Assembly: GCA_946699065.1 (NCBI GenBank)
Contig: CAMPDV010000118.1
Coordinates: 672,448-736,447 of the forward strand
DNA length: 64,000 nucleotides
DNA from: Loxodes magnus
Taxonomy: Eukaryota; Ciliophora; Karyorelictea; Loxodida; Loxodidae
Direction of reading: 5' to 3'
The notes below the pieces were generated by a model that searched no databases, was not told the origin of the DNA, and saw only the letters and a list, made by a program, of their open reading frames with translations. Position 1 is the first letter of the stretch. Every line of letters begins with the position of its first letter. A program made the translations under genes and the position numbers. Shown here in pieces: positions 39,837 to 53,281 of this stretch.

Positions 39837-40839
39837 AATCATTAAAATAACTGTTCGCCTTCCGGCTTAATTGAAGTTTTAAATGTATAAAATCTCCTTT
39901 CCTGCATGTTCGTTCCTTGTGCTCTTTTTCCTGGACTTCTCTCTTTTTAATTGAGCTAAGAATTTGTTTTTTCCAGATTTTCCCATTTCCCGATGGGAAG
40001 AATTCCGTCGCTCGCCATTTCAGTTGCTATTAGTTAATATTAATCCAAATATTCATTCTTATTCTTTTTTATTGGGGACATTTTCGCCATAGATGTCAAG
40101 TGCTGTTGCAAATGTAACATCTTTTCCTTGCTCTCGGAAATATCTTTTCTTGTTTCTCTATTTCCATTGGAATTCCTTAAGAAGGCTTCTTTTCTTAATT
40201 TAAGTCTTGAATCTAATTTTACTCAGTTTTTCTCGTCTTGCATTACTCAAATTTCATTCTCTAAACTTGACATTTGCTCATAAACTCCGGCTTTGCTCTT
40301 CGATCTACCATATGGGCTTCATCATCATCTTCATGATTTATAAAATCCTGACTTAATACAAACATCTCTTCCTTCTGGGAGTTTAATTCCTCTTCGAGTT
40401 TTTTTATGTTTCTAATAAGTTGATGAATCAGCTGTTTCATCTACTCAGAGTTCATTTGTTCTATTTCAATGTTGTCTAAATCAAAGGTAATAGGATCTAT
40501 ATTGAATTATCGTACTTTACCTTCTTCGTTTATTTCTTCGTTATCATTTTTATCGATTCAGTTGAGTGGTCTCTTTTTTCAGTTAATTGAGGCGTTGAGA
40601 GCTGTGGCAACTTTTCTGTTCTGAATTTTTGTCTCAATTTCTGCTTGTGCTTTGATGGAAGAAGTCCGCTTTATTTTAATTTGTAGGAGTTAGTATTTTT
40701 TATTAGTTCTTCTAATTTATTAGATAGTTCTGGTTATTTTGATTAAGAAGAGCGTTAAGTTGAAGAAGACGTGGTGAGAATATGTGCTTCTGGTTTTCTC
40801 TCCTGTTCTGAGGTGGTAAAAAAAGGCTTCTTGAAGCCA
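39837..40839 (-). pseudogene. LINE ORF1 CCHC block, unit B (single copy)
   Basis: Single gag-like block with no tandem array. It differs from all five unit A blocks at shared sites, for example TTCATTCTTATTC for TTCATCCTTATTC and CATTTTCGCC for CATTTTTGCC, and resembles the unit C block there. The CCHC knuckle and in-frame TGAs are retained. It ends with the GGCTTC-TT-GAAGCC palindrome at the join to the unit C LINE. Confidence 0.65.
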
Positions 40840-43800
40840 GGCATTTTTAATTTTTAATTATATGATAATAAAAAATAAATAAGTTAAATATAAAACATGA
40901 TTCAAATAATAACTAAATATAAAAGATTAAGATTGACATATAAATATCAATTGAATTGGAAGTAAACAAACGAATGTGGAAGAATTCATTAAGGAAAATT
41001 AAATAGAACATATTATCAATAAATGAGACTTTATAAAAACATTAATTTCCACAAATTTTAATTAATGGTTGTAGAATGTATTTTAAGAATTCTGACAAAG
41101 GAGTTGGAAGTTGTTTAATTGTAGGAGATTAACTTAACAGTACAGAGTTATCCAGAACAGATGAAGAATAGGATAGATTCATAACAATTAAATTAGATGA
41201 TGCTTATATTACATCTTGTTACATGCCGGATAACAGTAAAAGGGAAAAGGTTAAAGAAGAAGCATGTGAACATTTAAATACATTTTTTAATTAATTTCAG
41301 ACAATCCACATATATTGCTAGGAGATTTCAATGCTTTACTTGTTGATTACGGAAATAATCCAGATAATAATAATAATAATAATAAATTTGATTATAGAGC
41401 GCGTAGCACACTCGTTGGTGCGCAGCTCTTTAAAAAATGTTTCATACTGACAAGAATGTTTGTTACTGATAAAATTATCAGATTCTGATAAATCTTGTTC
41501 AATACTGGTATAATTATTCAGTACTGATAAAAATGTTAATACTGATATAATTTCAGAATACTCGTAATCTTTAATACTTGTTGGCGGTTCAAGGACATGG
41601 CAGGGTTACGTCTCATTGCATCACCAAAACAGAGAATGATATGTGTCAATTATGGGTACTTAAATTCCCCACCTCTGATGAAGCTCGCAAAAATAATTCC
41701 CTTTTATTTCCAGAATTAAAAACTCAAGTAAGCCAGTGCCGAAAGTCAAACTAGCAGATGTCTCGAGGCCAAGCCAAAACAGAGGAAGACATAAAGTCGA
41801 TTATGGGTACTTAGCTTCCCCTACCTCTGATGAAGCTGCCCCTTGTTGTTCACCTTTGAACAACTATGGCGATTTAATAAATATATATAATAATTATGAT
41901 AACACAAATAGATTTCAAGAATTTTTGATATAAAATGATCTAGAAATATTAAAATTAAGAGTGCTAATACATGTATACACAAAGGTACTGGATTTAATTA
42001 CTACAATGATTATATTGTTATAAATAATAATTTAAACTATAATTAATTTGCTAATTTTCAGTCACATAATGATAGTTTATTTACTGATCATATTCCTATC
42101 ACAATTGATTTCATTTCTAATATATCCATTCATATGGAAAAGTAAATATAATAAAAATATAAATAAGTAGACTTTGAGATCCAATTGATAGGAAGAAATA
42201 TCAAGATTCTTTCCTTTGATCTTATATTGAATTCTTTCAAATTGATAGTAATAATGTAGAAGGATAATATTTATGCATAAAAAGCAATATAGAAGATAAT
42301 GCAGACCTAATTTAGGATCATTTATTCCTATTCCAAAATATAAGAAACTTACTAGAGTTTTAGCAAACAAATATATTTAGGCAAAAAGAGCAAGTTCACT
42401 GTATAAAATAACTCATGTATAATTTTGAAGAGTCAATCAATAAGTTATCAATCTTCCTTAAGCAGCTATAGGACTTTGAAAAACTTCATACATCACTTAT
42501 GAAGATTTAGAAAAAACAAGGTCAAAAAAAATTTATACTTCTTAATGAAAATGCAAAAGATATGTTTTCCTAAGCCAAGAAAATTCTTAATCCTAGAATA
42601 AAAAACTAAATGAATTTTAACTAATAAAAATAAGATTAATTCGTTAACTAATGAGAGAACTTTGTATTCGATAAACATGAAAAACTCACTTAATAGTAAA
42701 TTGATATAAGTAACAAGAGAATTGATCAAATTTACGAAAATATTGAAGAGATATAAAAGAAATAACCTTCACATTGCTAAGGATTTGATCTCTTTACAAT
42801 TGAGGAAATTAAAGAAGCTATAAAAGAAATTCAAAATGGAAAAGCAGCAGATCCAGATGGAATTAAAGGAGAATTGTTGAAATATGGAGGCAATTATTTA
42901 ACTTTAATACTTCGTTCCTTTTTGAATAATATGTTTAGACTTGCAAAAATTCCTGATGAGCTCAACAAATCAATAATCATCCGATTTTTTAAAATGGAAA
43001 CAAAGATGATTGAAAGAATTGACGACCAATCTCTTTTATAACAGTATACTGAAATTGTTATGATAGAATACTCTCAAAAAGATTATATTAGTTAATATAT
43101 TAAAGGAACTTAATCCATCAGAGTTAAATGGGATTTTTAAAATAGAAATAGACTACTCAGTAAATTTGAGTAATACAATAAATAATAGATTTATTTCGAA
43201 AGTAAACCAAAGGAAAAACAAAACTAATAGCAACTTTGATTGATGAGGAAAAAATGTTCGACTCAATAGAAAGAAAGTTGCTTTTTCATCACTTGAAAAG
43301 AGTCAAGTTACCATTAGGATTGATATTAGCATTTGAATCTTTCTACAAAAATCTAAGTTCTTAATTCCTTATAGATGGAAACTTTTCTAAAAAACTTAAA
43401 TGTAGCAATGGAGTAATATAAGGAAGTTCGCATGTATCAGTGTTAGCGTTATTGTATTATGATATTGTTATCAGATATATAGAAAGTAAAGGAAATAGTA
43501 TTGGATTCAAATGTAACAGCTTCAATAATAGTTTTACTTGCAGAGGATGGGCAGATGACTTAATACTCCTTTCAAAATCTAAAAAAACATGTAAAAATTA
43601 ACAGATGAAACAAATAGAGTTTTTGAATTGAACTTAGCTTAAAATAAAAGCCTCTAAATGTGAATCAATTCAGTTTCTAAAAAAGCATAAAAGAAAAGAG
43701 GAAAATTTAAATTTGAAGATTGGAAATCAGGTTATCGCTCAAAAATAGCAAGTTTCATATATTTAGGAGCATTCGTTTTATAAAGTAGCCACTTAAAGAC

Positions 43801-44500
43801 TAAAAGGATGCCCACTGCAAAGTTATTTATAGAATAATTCTAATAAAAATAATAATTACTGTAAATATCCTATCCGAAATTAAATAAATAATATCCAAGA
43901 GAAATAATTAGTATATACAAACTCAGAATATAAGGCTACAACTTTCGAAAAAATCTCCAAGACAGACATTATTCTATCGAGAATCCCTACTGCATATGTG
44001 GAGAATTTGATAAGTTTGAGCATATTCTGGATTGCGATTGCTATATAGACATGCGGGAATGGATAATAGCAAAGGATTAGGTGATATTAGAAGACTAATA
44101 TCATATGACCAAAACTATATCAATTAATTTCCAAAAAACAAATTAGAATACATTGATCTACAAATAAAAAATTTTCATAGGATGTTAATTAAAAGAGATT
44201 AGAATTATTTGAACTGGAAAAAGATGATTGATTAGAAAATTCTGCAACTAAGGGAGAAGAAATTAAAGATCAAGAAAAAGATGAAGAGAATGAGGAAGAT
44301 AAAGAGGACGAAGAAGAACATGTGAGTAAAAGGAAGAATAGAGAAATAAATTGACGAAGAAGATGATCAAGCTGAAGAAGAAGATTAAGATGAAAGTTAG
44401 AAGAAATGAAAAAACTTTTAAATAAAATTATATCATCTTGAATTGAAGGAAGCAATTCCAACAATGAAAAGATGTTACAAGACAATTTTAGTTTAAATTT
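40840..44500 (+). mobile_element. Decayed LINE (EN-RT), unit C
   Basis: Same element as in unit B, with NET, GDFNA, TDH, DPDGI, WADD and the Cys-rich motif. At the RT motif-A region it has the Glu variant (IDEEKMFDSIER near 43241) and a five-T run (GAGTTTTTGAATTG near 43620), both shared with unit A rather than with B or D. In that phase the frame reads FLN-TGA-TQLKIKASKCESIQF. Confidence 0.85.
41386..41872 (+). other. GC-richer insertion splitting the endonuclease, unit C
   Basis: Same block as at 1549-2035, with the hairpin, the TACTGATA-like motifs and the direct repeat. It reads TGTGTCAATTATGGG where A and B read TGTGTAAATTATGGG; unit D shares this change. Confidence 0.5.
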
Positions 44501-44695
44501 AAATAAGTATAATGTTTATTAAACAGAATATATACTTACTCACTTTAAAGATGCTTATACTAAATTAAAAGCTTATGCAATATGCAAAGCAAGGATAAAT
44601 AGAAAGTATTGAACTTGGAATTTATTTAAGTTTTACTTAATTTTATTTAATATTTATTAAAGAGAAAAGTTTAATTTTAGAGTTTCTAAGTTATA

Positions 44696-47600
44696 TCACC
44701 AACTTGTATTTTTTTCGATCCAGCCAGGCTTGTTATCATGCTTAGTCCTATGTCTTCTTATGAGCATTTTTCTTACTTCATCATAAATTAGAATAAAAAT
44801 GAAGAAAGGAAAAGCAGGGAGACAAAAATGTTCAAATTATAAATCTCTCGTTCCAAGTCTTACTGCAATTTGTGGCTGATAACATATGAAAGCTGCTAGA
44901 ACTATTTCAAAAATAATCCCTAGGTTAGCCATATTATTTTTCATTCCTTATTAAAAAAGACTCAACTTTCTAGTTTTAGCTACTAGCAAGCAACTAACTT
45001 AAACTACTACAATACTTACAAAAAAGGCACTCTGAGCATGTCTTAATGCTTCTGTTGTATAGCAAATTGCATGACCTGAAACATACGAATCTCTATGAAC
45101 TCTACATTATGACCATTCTTCATCAGCTCTATTTAAGTACCATATTCTCAGGTCATATTTATTATCTGAATCAGTTATAAAATCTACAGTATCCTACTTA
45201 GAATCAAAATTTAGAGGGTCTTCATTAAATTTTTCCCATGCTATAGAATTTCCTTTGAATCTATCTAGAGGATCATATAAATCAGTATGATGAGGTTTTA
45301 TTCCTTTTTCTTTAACCATGAAAAATAAAGTAGAAGGATAAAAGCCATAGTCATTCATTACTAAAAAGTAAGTATAAAATCCTGCACAAGCTTGGAATAT
45401 TCCTATTTACATATAACTTCAATACATTAATCTTATATTAACAAGATGATCAGTAGCTGCATTTCTTGGCTTTCTTTACATAATATCAAGTTCAGAAGGC
45501 TCGTAAGCTAAAGAAATGGCAGGCCACATATTTGTTGTAATATCAACACAAAGAATTAGAATAGTTGAAAGAGGTAAAGGAATTTAGCAGATAATGAATA
45601 TAATGAAAGGGAAAAGTTCTGGAACATTGGAAGCTAATGTATACGCAATTGATTTCTTTAAGTTATCAAAAATAAGTCTTCCTTCTTCTATTCCTGCTAC
45701 TATCGAAGTAAAATCATCATTTAATAGTAGCATATCTGCGGCATCTTTTGCAAAATCAGATCCTATTTTTCCCATAGCTATACCAATATCCGCTTTTTCT
45801 ATCGCTGGAGAATCATTAACTACATCACTTGTTACTGCAACTATATGTTTTAGTTTTTGACATCCTTCTACAATAATCAATTTCTGAGCAGGTGTCGTTC
45901 TAGCAAAGCTACATTCTTTTTTAAGAAGCCAACTTTCTAAAGCTTTTCCTCTTTCTTCTTCAGGTTTATTTTCATCTTTTCCACACTCTTTAGCCAGTTT
46001 ATCTCCATGAATAATTACACATTCTGCTTCTTCAATTGCTTAATCTTCTAATCTTTCTCTTTCAACTGGATCGTTTATTTTAGTAATATCAATTCCTTTT
46101 TCTGCAAGTACATCGAAGTTTGTTTTTCCAGTAAGAATTCCAACATCTTTAGCAATCAATTCTGCTGTACCAGGTTAATCACCAGTGATCATAATAACTT
46201 TTATACCTATGGAACGGCACAAAGCAACAGCTTCAGGAACTCCTTGACGAGGTGGGTCCACAAAAGAAATAAGCCCAGTGAAAATAAACTCATATCTACA
46301 AGCTTCAATTTCTAATTTTATTTCTTACATATCGAGTTCCTCAAAATTTACTCTTTGGCTAATACATATAAGCAAATCCTTAAGCTCTTTCTCCTCTTCT
46401 ACCTAAGTATAAGTTAGTAGACTTAAAATCTTCTTCCCAACTATTATCTTTAGGCATTTCTTTCTTATTTGCAAGAGCTTTAGTACAAAAAGACCATACT
46501 TTTTCAGGAATTCCTTTCAATAAAAATAAATAATCGTAAGGTCTAAATTTATCTTCAATAATAGTAAGTGCATATTTATGGCTTGATGAAAATGGAATTG
46601 CTGCAGGTTAACCTTCTGTATTTAAGGCTTTTGGATATTTTCTTCTCATTTCAAGAACATCTTAAATAGGTTAGAAAAATTTGACTAAAGCATTTTCTGA
46701 AGCATCAGAGTTTACTTTTCTCTCTTTCCATTTTTTAGATTTCTCTTCTTATTCATATTATTAAGCTCTTTTAGCTTCTTCTTATTGTATCTTTTAATTA
46801 TCATAATGTAAACGAGCTTTATCTTTTTCTGTTAATCCTTTTTCTGCTGGAATAGAGTAATCAAATTCTCCTTTATTATTTACTACTGCAATCACTTGTA
46901 ACATTTAAAATGTTGGATTTTCTTCGTCGTATTCTGCCTTTTCGTTTTATTTTAGGTCTTCTTTTGTAACTGCTCTAATTGGATTTTTCTTATCATACCA
47001 CATTGAACTTACAGACATTGTATTTTGAGTTAGAATTCCTGTTTTTTCCGAGCAAATACAAGTAGTGGAGCCTAATGTCTCCACTGATTCTAAATTTTTT
47101 ACAAGTACTTGCTTTTTCGCCATTCTTTGAGCAGTAAGTGTAAGAGAGACTGCTACAGTTGCTATTAAACCTTATGGGACATTAGCTACAATAATTGCAA
47201 TAGCAAATGTAAGGCAAGTAATAATAGGATAACCATAGATAAAACTTAAAACGAAAAAAACTATACCATAACTTATAGCAACAGCACTAATCATTTTTAT
47301 AAAACGATTTATTTCTCTATGAAGAGGAGTTTCTTCAGATTGAGTACTTTATGCCTTATTAGCTATTTATCCAATGACTGTATTATCTCCTATATTTATT
47401 ACTATTCCTCTACAGTATCCTTCTTTACAAAGTGTACCGAAAAATGCCAGGTTTTCAGTTTCAAGTGGATTTTCAGAAGTTTACATGTGAGATCTTTTAA
47501 GAGCAAGATTTTCGCCTGTTAACGAAGAATTATCTACTTTCATATAACGAGCTTCAATCACACGAATATCCGCAGGAATTCTATCTCCTGGTCTTATTTC

Positions 47601-48452
47601 AACAACATCTCCTAACACAATTTTTGAGGTAGGTAATTAAATCATTCTACCCTCTCGAATAACTATAGCTTATGGTGGTACAAAGTTTTTAAAGCTTGCT
47701 ACGTCAGAAGAAGATTTGCTCTCTTAATAAAAACTAAATATTCCAGTACCTAAAACAATAATGGCAATGACAACTCCTAGATATAAGTTAGTTGGATCAG
47801 AAGGAGACAATCCATATCCAATAAAACAAAGTACACATCCAGTCCATAGTAATAAACTAGAGAATCCAGTTAATTACTTGAAAAGTAATACATACCATGG
47901 AGTTCTAGGCTTTTCAGTTATAGCATTATCTCCATCTCTCAGCAAACGCTCTTTTACCTATTAAAATGTTAATCCTTATGAAAAATCTTCAAGTCCAAGA
48001 TCTTCTAAAAGCATTTCTAAAGGTATTTTGTGATCATCCATATCTCTAAGCTTTTCATAAGCTTCTTTTCCCTTTTCTTTTTTATGTTTAACCTTGGCTT
48101 TAGGAATGTCTTTTTTTTCTTGAAGTTATTTCATTTGTTCTTAAGACTCTAATTACTACTTAAGCTTAGTAAATGTGCCAATAATATTGCTTGATTGATT
48201 TTTATCCAATTAAGGTGGTAAATCATAATCCGGAAGAGGCTGATACTCTTTCTCAAGACCTAATCCACTACTTAATCTTTTATTTAATCCAGGTTGAGCT
48301 TCTTAATCGGTAGTCTACTTATTAATAGTGCTAGATTGTTTTTTTTGCAAACCAGTAGAGGTTTCATTATCTTATACACCATAGGTCTATTTTTAGGCTT
48401 GCGAATCTAAAATATTCTAATTTGTATTTTGGTTAGTTTTCAGTTGTTCCAT
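44696..48452 (-). pseudogene. Type IIC P-type ATPase relic, unit C
   Basis: Same altered motifs as the other copies ([23 protein letters not shown]) and the shared TGA before M7. It also has the extra base near 46340 (CGAGTTCCTCAAAATTT instead of CGAGTTCCTAAAATTT), shared with unit A, which shifts the frame after QPKSKF in the P-domain region. Outside this site the N-terminal half follows the B/D sequence, including the region where unit A is diverged. Confidence 0.9.
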
Positions 48453-49149
48453 TTTTAGATTTTATAGTGTTCTTTTAGCCTTAAATAAGAATTTTAAATA
48501 GCTGCTTAAAATTTAATTAAAAGGGAATAATAATCATAATTTGATGAATTGTTTTTATTGGAGTAACTTTACCTATTTTATAAAAGTAGTAGGTACATTA
48601 ATATTATAAAAAGACTAAAGATAGTTACTTTAAAAATAACTAAGACACTATCTTAAATATCTATAAGCTAAACTTTTCTTAGTTTAATACAGAATAAATT
48701 AATATAAAGTAAAATCCTAAATTTATTTTAGATCAATTAGCATAACTTCAAATACTTAGTCTATATTCATGTATATTGAATTGTTGCTTTGTCTAAGAGA
48801 TTTAGCTATTAAAGGCAATAATAAATTACTTTCAAATATTAAAATAGTTATTTTACGTATATTAGATTAAGAATCAAAACTTAAAAGAAGCATTTCATAT
48901 AAAGCAAATATTTATAAAGCTAAAAGAAAATATACTTTCAGATATTAATGTTCCTATTTAAAATAGCATTTTGTACTAATAGTCAGAAAACAATAACTCA
49001 AATATAATCCTAGATGGAATATTAGATATAAATAAGTAATTGTTTATAATTAAAAATAGAATTTATCTAAATTTATTCCTTTAATATCATTTAAATCTTT
49101 TTAAGAATTAATTCAACTATAAATGCTTTTTATTCAATTGTTTTTATGA
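48453..49149. other. Intergenic region between ATPase relic and MLF-like gene, unit C
   Basis: About 700 AT-rich bases, equivalent to 8614-9310. It has one A fewer near 48665 (CTATAAGCTAAAC for CTATAAAGCTAAAC) and one T more near 49100 than unit A. Nothing recognisable was seen. Confidence 0.55.
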
Positions 49150-49779
49150 TCAAAGCTTGGCTATAGGCACTTTTTCAGCACTATCATTTTAATTTTCTTT
49201 TGACTCTTTTTGGTTAGATTTTTTAGCTGAATAGTAACTTCCATTCCATTGAATATTTTCAGTATTTGGTTCTTATGAAGCAATCTTTTTCTCTTATTTC
49301 TGTTCTTTTTCATACTAGTCTGTTAAATCTTAAATTGCTTTTTCATAGACTTTATCGAACTCCTAACTATCTTTGGTTTCAAGGTTACTGAACTTTTCTT
49401 CTTATTATGTTTTTCCGTTTCTTGTTTCCCTTATTATTTTCTTAGCTCTGCCATTTAAATTTCTCTCATCAATAAATTGCTTTTCTCCAGTTTATGTGTT
49501 TTCATAAATTGATAGGTTTTAATATATTCTTTAGCCATCCTAAGTATAACCATTTATATACTTCGTTTCAACCTTCCTAAGTTAGGGTTTGTTGCTTTTG
49601 TCGTTTTAGGAATGAATTTCTGTAAGATGCCTATATAAAGTTGGATTAGGGTTTTAAGGAGTTCTATATCTTACTTTCTATGGAGGAGGTGGTAATCTCC
49701 ATGGAAAATCTTCTTAATTTTAGTGGAAAGGAAATACATTAGATGTGAATAAATAATCAAAAGCTTAGAAGAAATCCAT
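49150..49779 (-). CDS. MLF-like protein, unit C
   Basis: Intact 209-residue frame with unchanged length and no disabling change noticed, even though its immediate flanks carry single-base indels relative to unit A. Confidence 0.6.
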
Positions 49780-50235
49780 AATAATTGTAATTTATAATTT
49801 TGAAAGTTTCTCAGTTTAAAGCACTATTCTAGAAAATAGTTTGGTTCTATAGAACAATATTACTTATGGCTTAATAGCATTATATACAATAGCTTAATTT
49901 GATATATTATAAAAATAAGAAGCTAATTATAAAGCTAACTATAAGATTTACTAATAAATAATTAGTTAATAGTGCTTTATGCTTATTATTAGTTTTCTTT
50001 TAAATAAAGAGATATATTTTTATAATTAAGCTAATACACTGTAATCTTCTATTTAAGTTTCAATGTATTTCATTATTTATATTACTTTAACCTTGCTTTC
50101 TATATCTTCCATACTAGATTATTCAACTTACTGCTAAAACCCTTTAGCTTAGAAAACAGTCAATTAAGATAGTTCAATAATGTAAATAAGGAAGGCTATA
50201 TGTTTAAATCAAATTAAAAGCTTCTTCTTTTAAAA
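49780..50235. promoter_or_regulatory. Divergent intergenic region, MLF-like / MYND-RING, unit C
   Basis: 456 bases, the same length as in A and B. It is expected to hold both promoters; no element is assignable. Confidence 0.5.
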
Positions 50236-51409
50236 ATGCCAGATTGCTTAACTTGCAAGGCATCTGAGGCTATAATTAAATGCCATTTTTGTAATTAACT
50301 AAAATACTGCAGTGAGATTTGCAAAATAACAGATACAGCTCATCAAAGTGAGTGCAAATACAACAAAGGCAATTTACTTTCAATAATAAATCAAATTCAG
50401 TCTCTTACTCAGCAAGATTAATCTTCTGAAATAGAAAGTAAAGATGAAGAGTTCAACGACGAATTATCATAGAATGAAATAGATCATTATGGACTCAACT
50501 CTCTTAAACTATAACTACAAACTGCTGAAGAATAGCTTCATAGGTATAAATCCTTATACCATAAGATTTGGACTAAAACTTCCAATTTAAAAAGCAATTG
50601 GAATCATAGCAAGCTGAAATTAACAATAAGCATGACTTATAAAAGTAACTAATAATGAAGAATGAAGAGATTTAAAGCCTTAAACTGTAGAGTAAAGAAA
50701 TTTAGATCTTTAAAGGTGATCCCAATGTAATTAAAAAACTTAGCTTAAATGAGCTATAGAATTATAGTTCTTAACTACTAAAATCTCTTACATAAATCTA
50801 GCAGATTTAATAAAGTAAACTATAAGAAGAGCAATAAAAAATATTAGTAATTATAGACTCAATTATCTGATATTTATAAATGCATTATTTGTGTAAATAG
50901 AGATGTAGAAATTCTAGCAAAGCCATGCAATCATGCTTGCATGTGTGAATTTTGTGTTTTTAAAGTTGATTCATGCCCAATGTGTAGGAAAGCTATAATC
51001 TCCACTGAAAAGATATTTTTGCTTCGTTCTTAATTAGCTAATTTATTAAAGAATTAAGTTCTAGTTTGTATAATTTAAGTAATATGCTCATTATTTAGCA
51101 GCTTTATAGAAGTTAAATTGATTAGCTAGGCACAAAGTTATTACTCTTAGTTATAATCTAAAATATAAAATTTCTAATATGCTTATTAATATATTATATA
51201 ACGAGAGCATTTAGAAAAGATATAGTCTAATTACAGTATAAAAATAGTTATTCACATTTAAGCAAATCTAATTAAGATATAGATAGTCAAATTTTATAAA
51301 CTAATCTTATAAAATATTAAAATAATACTAAATATAGCTACTATTATTCAAACCTACTAGTTATATTAAGAAAAATAGATCTTCAGTTTCTTAAATAATA
51401 ATTGGCTGA
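50236..51409 (+). pseudogene. MYND - coiled coil - RING gene, frameshifted, unit C
   Basis: The MYND finger is intact, but a T is missing near 50568 (AAGATTTGG for AAGATTTTGG), shifting the frame in the coiled-coil region and meeting TGA within about 30 codons. An extra A near 50839 would restore the original phase before the RING, and a third change, an extra T near 51292, lies after it. As read, the product would be a MYND-only fragment of about 140 residues. All three changes are in homopolymers, so sequencing error is a live alternative. Confidence 0.75.
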
Positions 51410-52182
51410 TTATTTAAAATCATAATCATATAAGATAATGCTATGTATAATTATATAAATTCTAATAATTTCAAGAGATAGGCTAGTAATACTGAACAAA
51501 GGAAAAATTAAAGATATTTAGATAAATAAAATAAACTAAACTATCATATAAACATTTATAAAGATACTAATATACATTTAACTTTATTTTTTAATATTAT
51601 ACTTATTTATTCTTCAAATAACTATCTCCTTTATCATTTATCTTTCTATTGCTTTTCTTTACTTAAAGTTATTTAGCTATAGGAAAGAAAAACTTATATT
51701 ACTAGACAAATCTTATAGAAATGTATTAAAGAATAAGAACATTTAATCATTATTAACTTTTCTTAGTTATATCGAATATTTAATGGCATATTATATAGCA
51801 AATTATTTAAGCTAGCATTTTACTTAAATGTATAGATTACTACTATATAGCAAAATAGGATGAAATAATAACTAATATCTGCTTTAAAGAAACTTAAATT
51901 TTATTCTAAATAAAACCAAAGCATCATTTAATTATATAAATCAAAAATTAAATGCTAAACCTTTACTAACTCTTAACTAAATTACTCTATAAGATAGAAG
52001 CTTAATCAACTCTTATACTTACAGTTTGCTTTTAATACTTAGTCCTTTAGAACATTATAATTTAAAACTTCTTAGTTTATTACTTTTTTAATTTTAGGTC
52101 TTTATAAAGTAGAAATAGTCAACTTAAGCAAAGTGATTAAAGCATAAACTTAATAATAATAATAATATACTTAAAGTTAGTA
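51410..52182. other. AT-rich intergenic region after MYND-RING, unit C
   Basis: About 770 bases matching 11570-12342 in unit A. No gene or RNA recognised. Confidence 0.55.
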
Positions 52183-52981
52183 GAGTTTTGCATTCTCTGG
52201 AATTGCAACCAGTTCCTGCGGACAGTTTTTTTAACGTGGGGTGTGATCCACGACCTTTTTATTAAGTGGAAGGTTGCCACTGTAACCGTTCAAGTGGTCT
52301 TGCAAAAAGCTTTTATTTGTAGATCCCTGTTGGAGTTATTTATAGTTTATTGAGTTGTCTCCATGTTCTTTTCTGCTCTTATTCGTTTATTTTCTTTCAT
52401 TATCAACAGTTTTTTAAAATATGTTGATTTGATTTGCAACATCAACAAAGTTTGTATTATTGTCTTTATTTCGTTCTTTTCTATGATAATTTATTTTCTA
52501 TATTTTCTAATCTTTTAATGAAACTTGTAGCAATCATTTCTTTTTCTGGATTCAATTCTGTTTTTAATTCTATTGGTATTTTTTCTATTTCCATTTTGTG
52601 TCGTTTTTAAAATTTTATTATGATTAAGTTCAGAGTTATTCTTCCGTTATTAATTTGCTACAAATAAGTTATCTTCTAAGTATTAGTAATTCGTTGTTCT
52701 AATCTTCTATGTTACTCATTAGTTCCCGTATTTTTTTCGCCTAAGTTGTAAGTTGTTTCTTCATAATTTGAGATTACTTTTTACATTTGGTCTAATTAAA
52801 TTTAAAGTTTTTTATTAGTTTCGTTTTTAGGTTAACTTATCTCTATTTATCCTACCATAACTTTACCTTCTGAAGAAGAGCTTGACTCCTCCTATTGTTA
52901 TTATTTTTTCTAAATTTCTTTTGCCGCTTTTCTCTTTAAGTTTCTAAGCTAATTTTTTGAGAGTCGAAGAGATTAATCCAT
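52183..52981 (-). pseudogene. LINE ORF1-like coiled-coil relic, unit C
   Basis: Copy of the relic at 12343-13139. It has one extra G (ACGTGGGGTGTG for ACGTGGGTGTG near 52237) and an extra T near 52736, both of which shift the minus-strand frame, plus several substitutions. This is the most diverged of the three copies. Confidence 0.5.
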
Positions 52982-53281
52982 TTTTTTTCTAAGCATAAAC
53001 TTAATAAAGATATTCTAAATAATATGCTAATTAATAATTACCACTGCTAAATTGAGATATGCCAAACTATAATAGAATGTAAAGCTTAGCTTTAGTAATA
53101 GAGATATTATAATATACTATATTTGCTTAAATCAACAACAAATTTTATCATCTAAACTAAATAATGAATCAAAGCTTTACTAGTTTTACCTTATTAAATA
53201 ATATTAATAAATATAATAAAAATTAACTTAAAACTAAATTTTTTCTTATATTAACTATTATCAATATTTATATTTAAATTT
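52982..53281. other. AT-rich spacer between two LINE relics, unit C
   Basis: About 300 bases equivalent to 13140-13440, with nothing recognisable. Confidence 0.5.

Larger units (their letters stand above)
26019..40839. repeat. Composite tandem unit B (14821 bp)
   Basis: This is a complete copy running from the LINE 5' end to the end of the ORF1 CCHC block. Gene order and strands are the same as in unit A, with few substitutions. It has no 2547-bp array and only a short AAT run. It is the only unit whose ATPase frame has no indel frameshift, although it keeps the shared in-frame TGA and has its own 3-base deletion. Confidence 0.95.
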
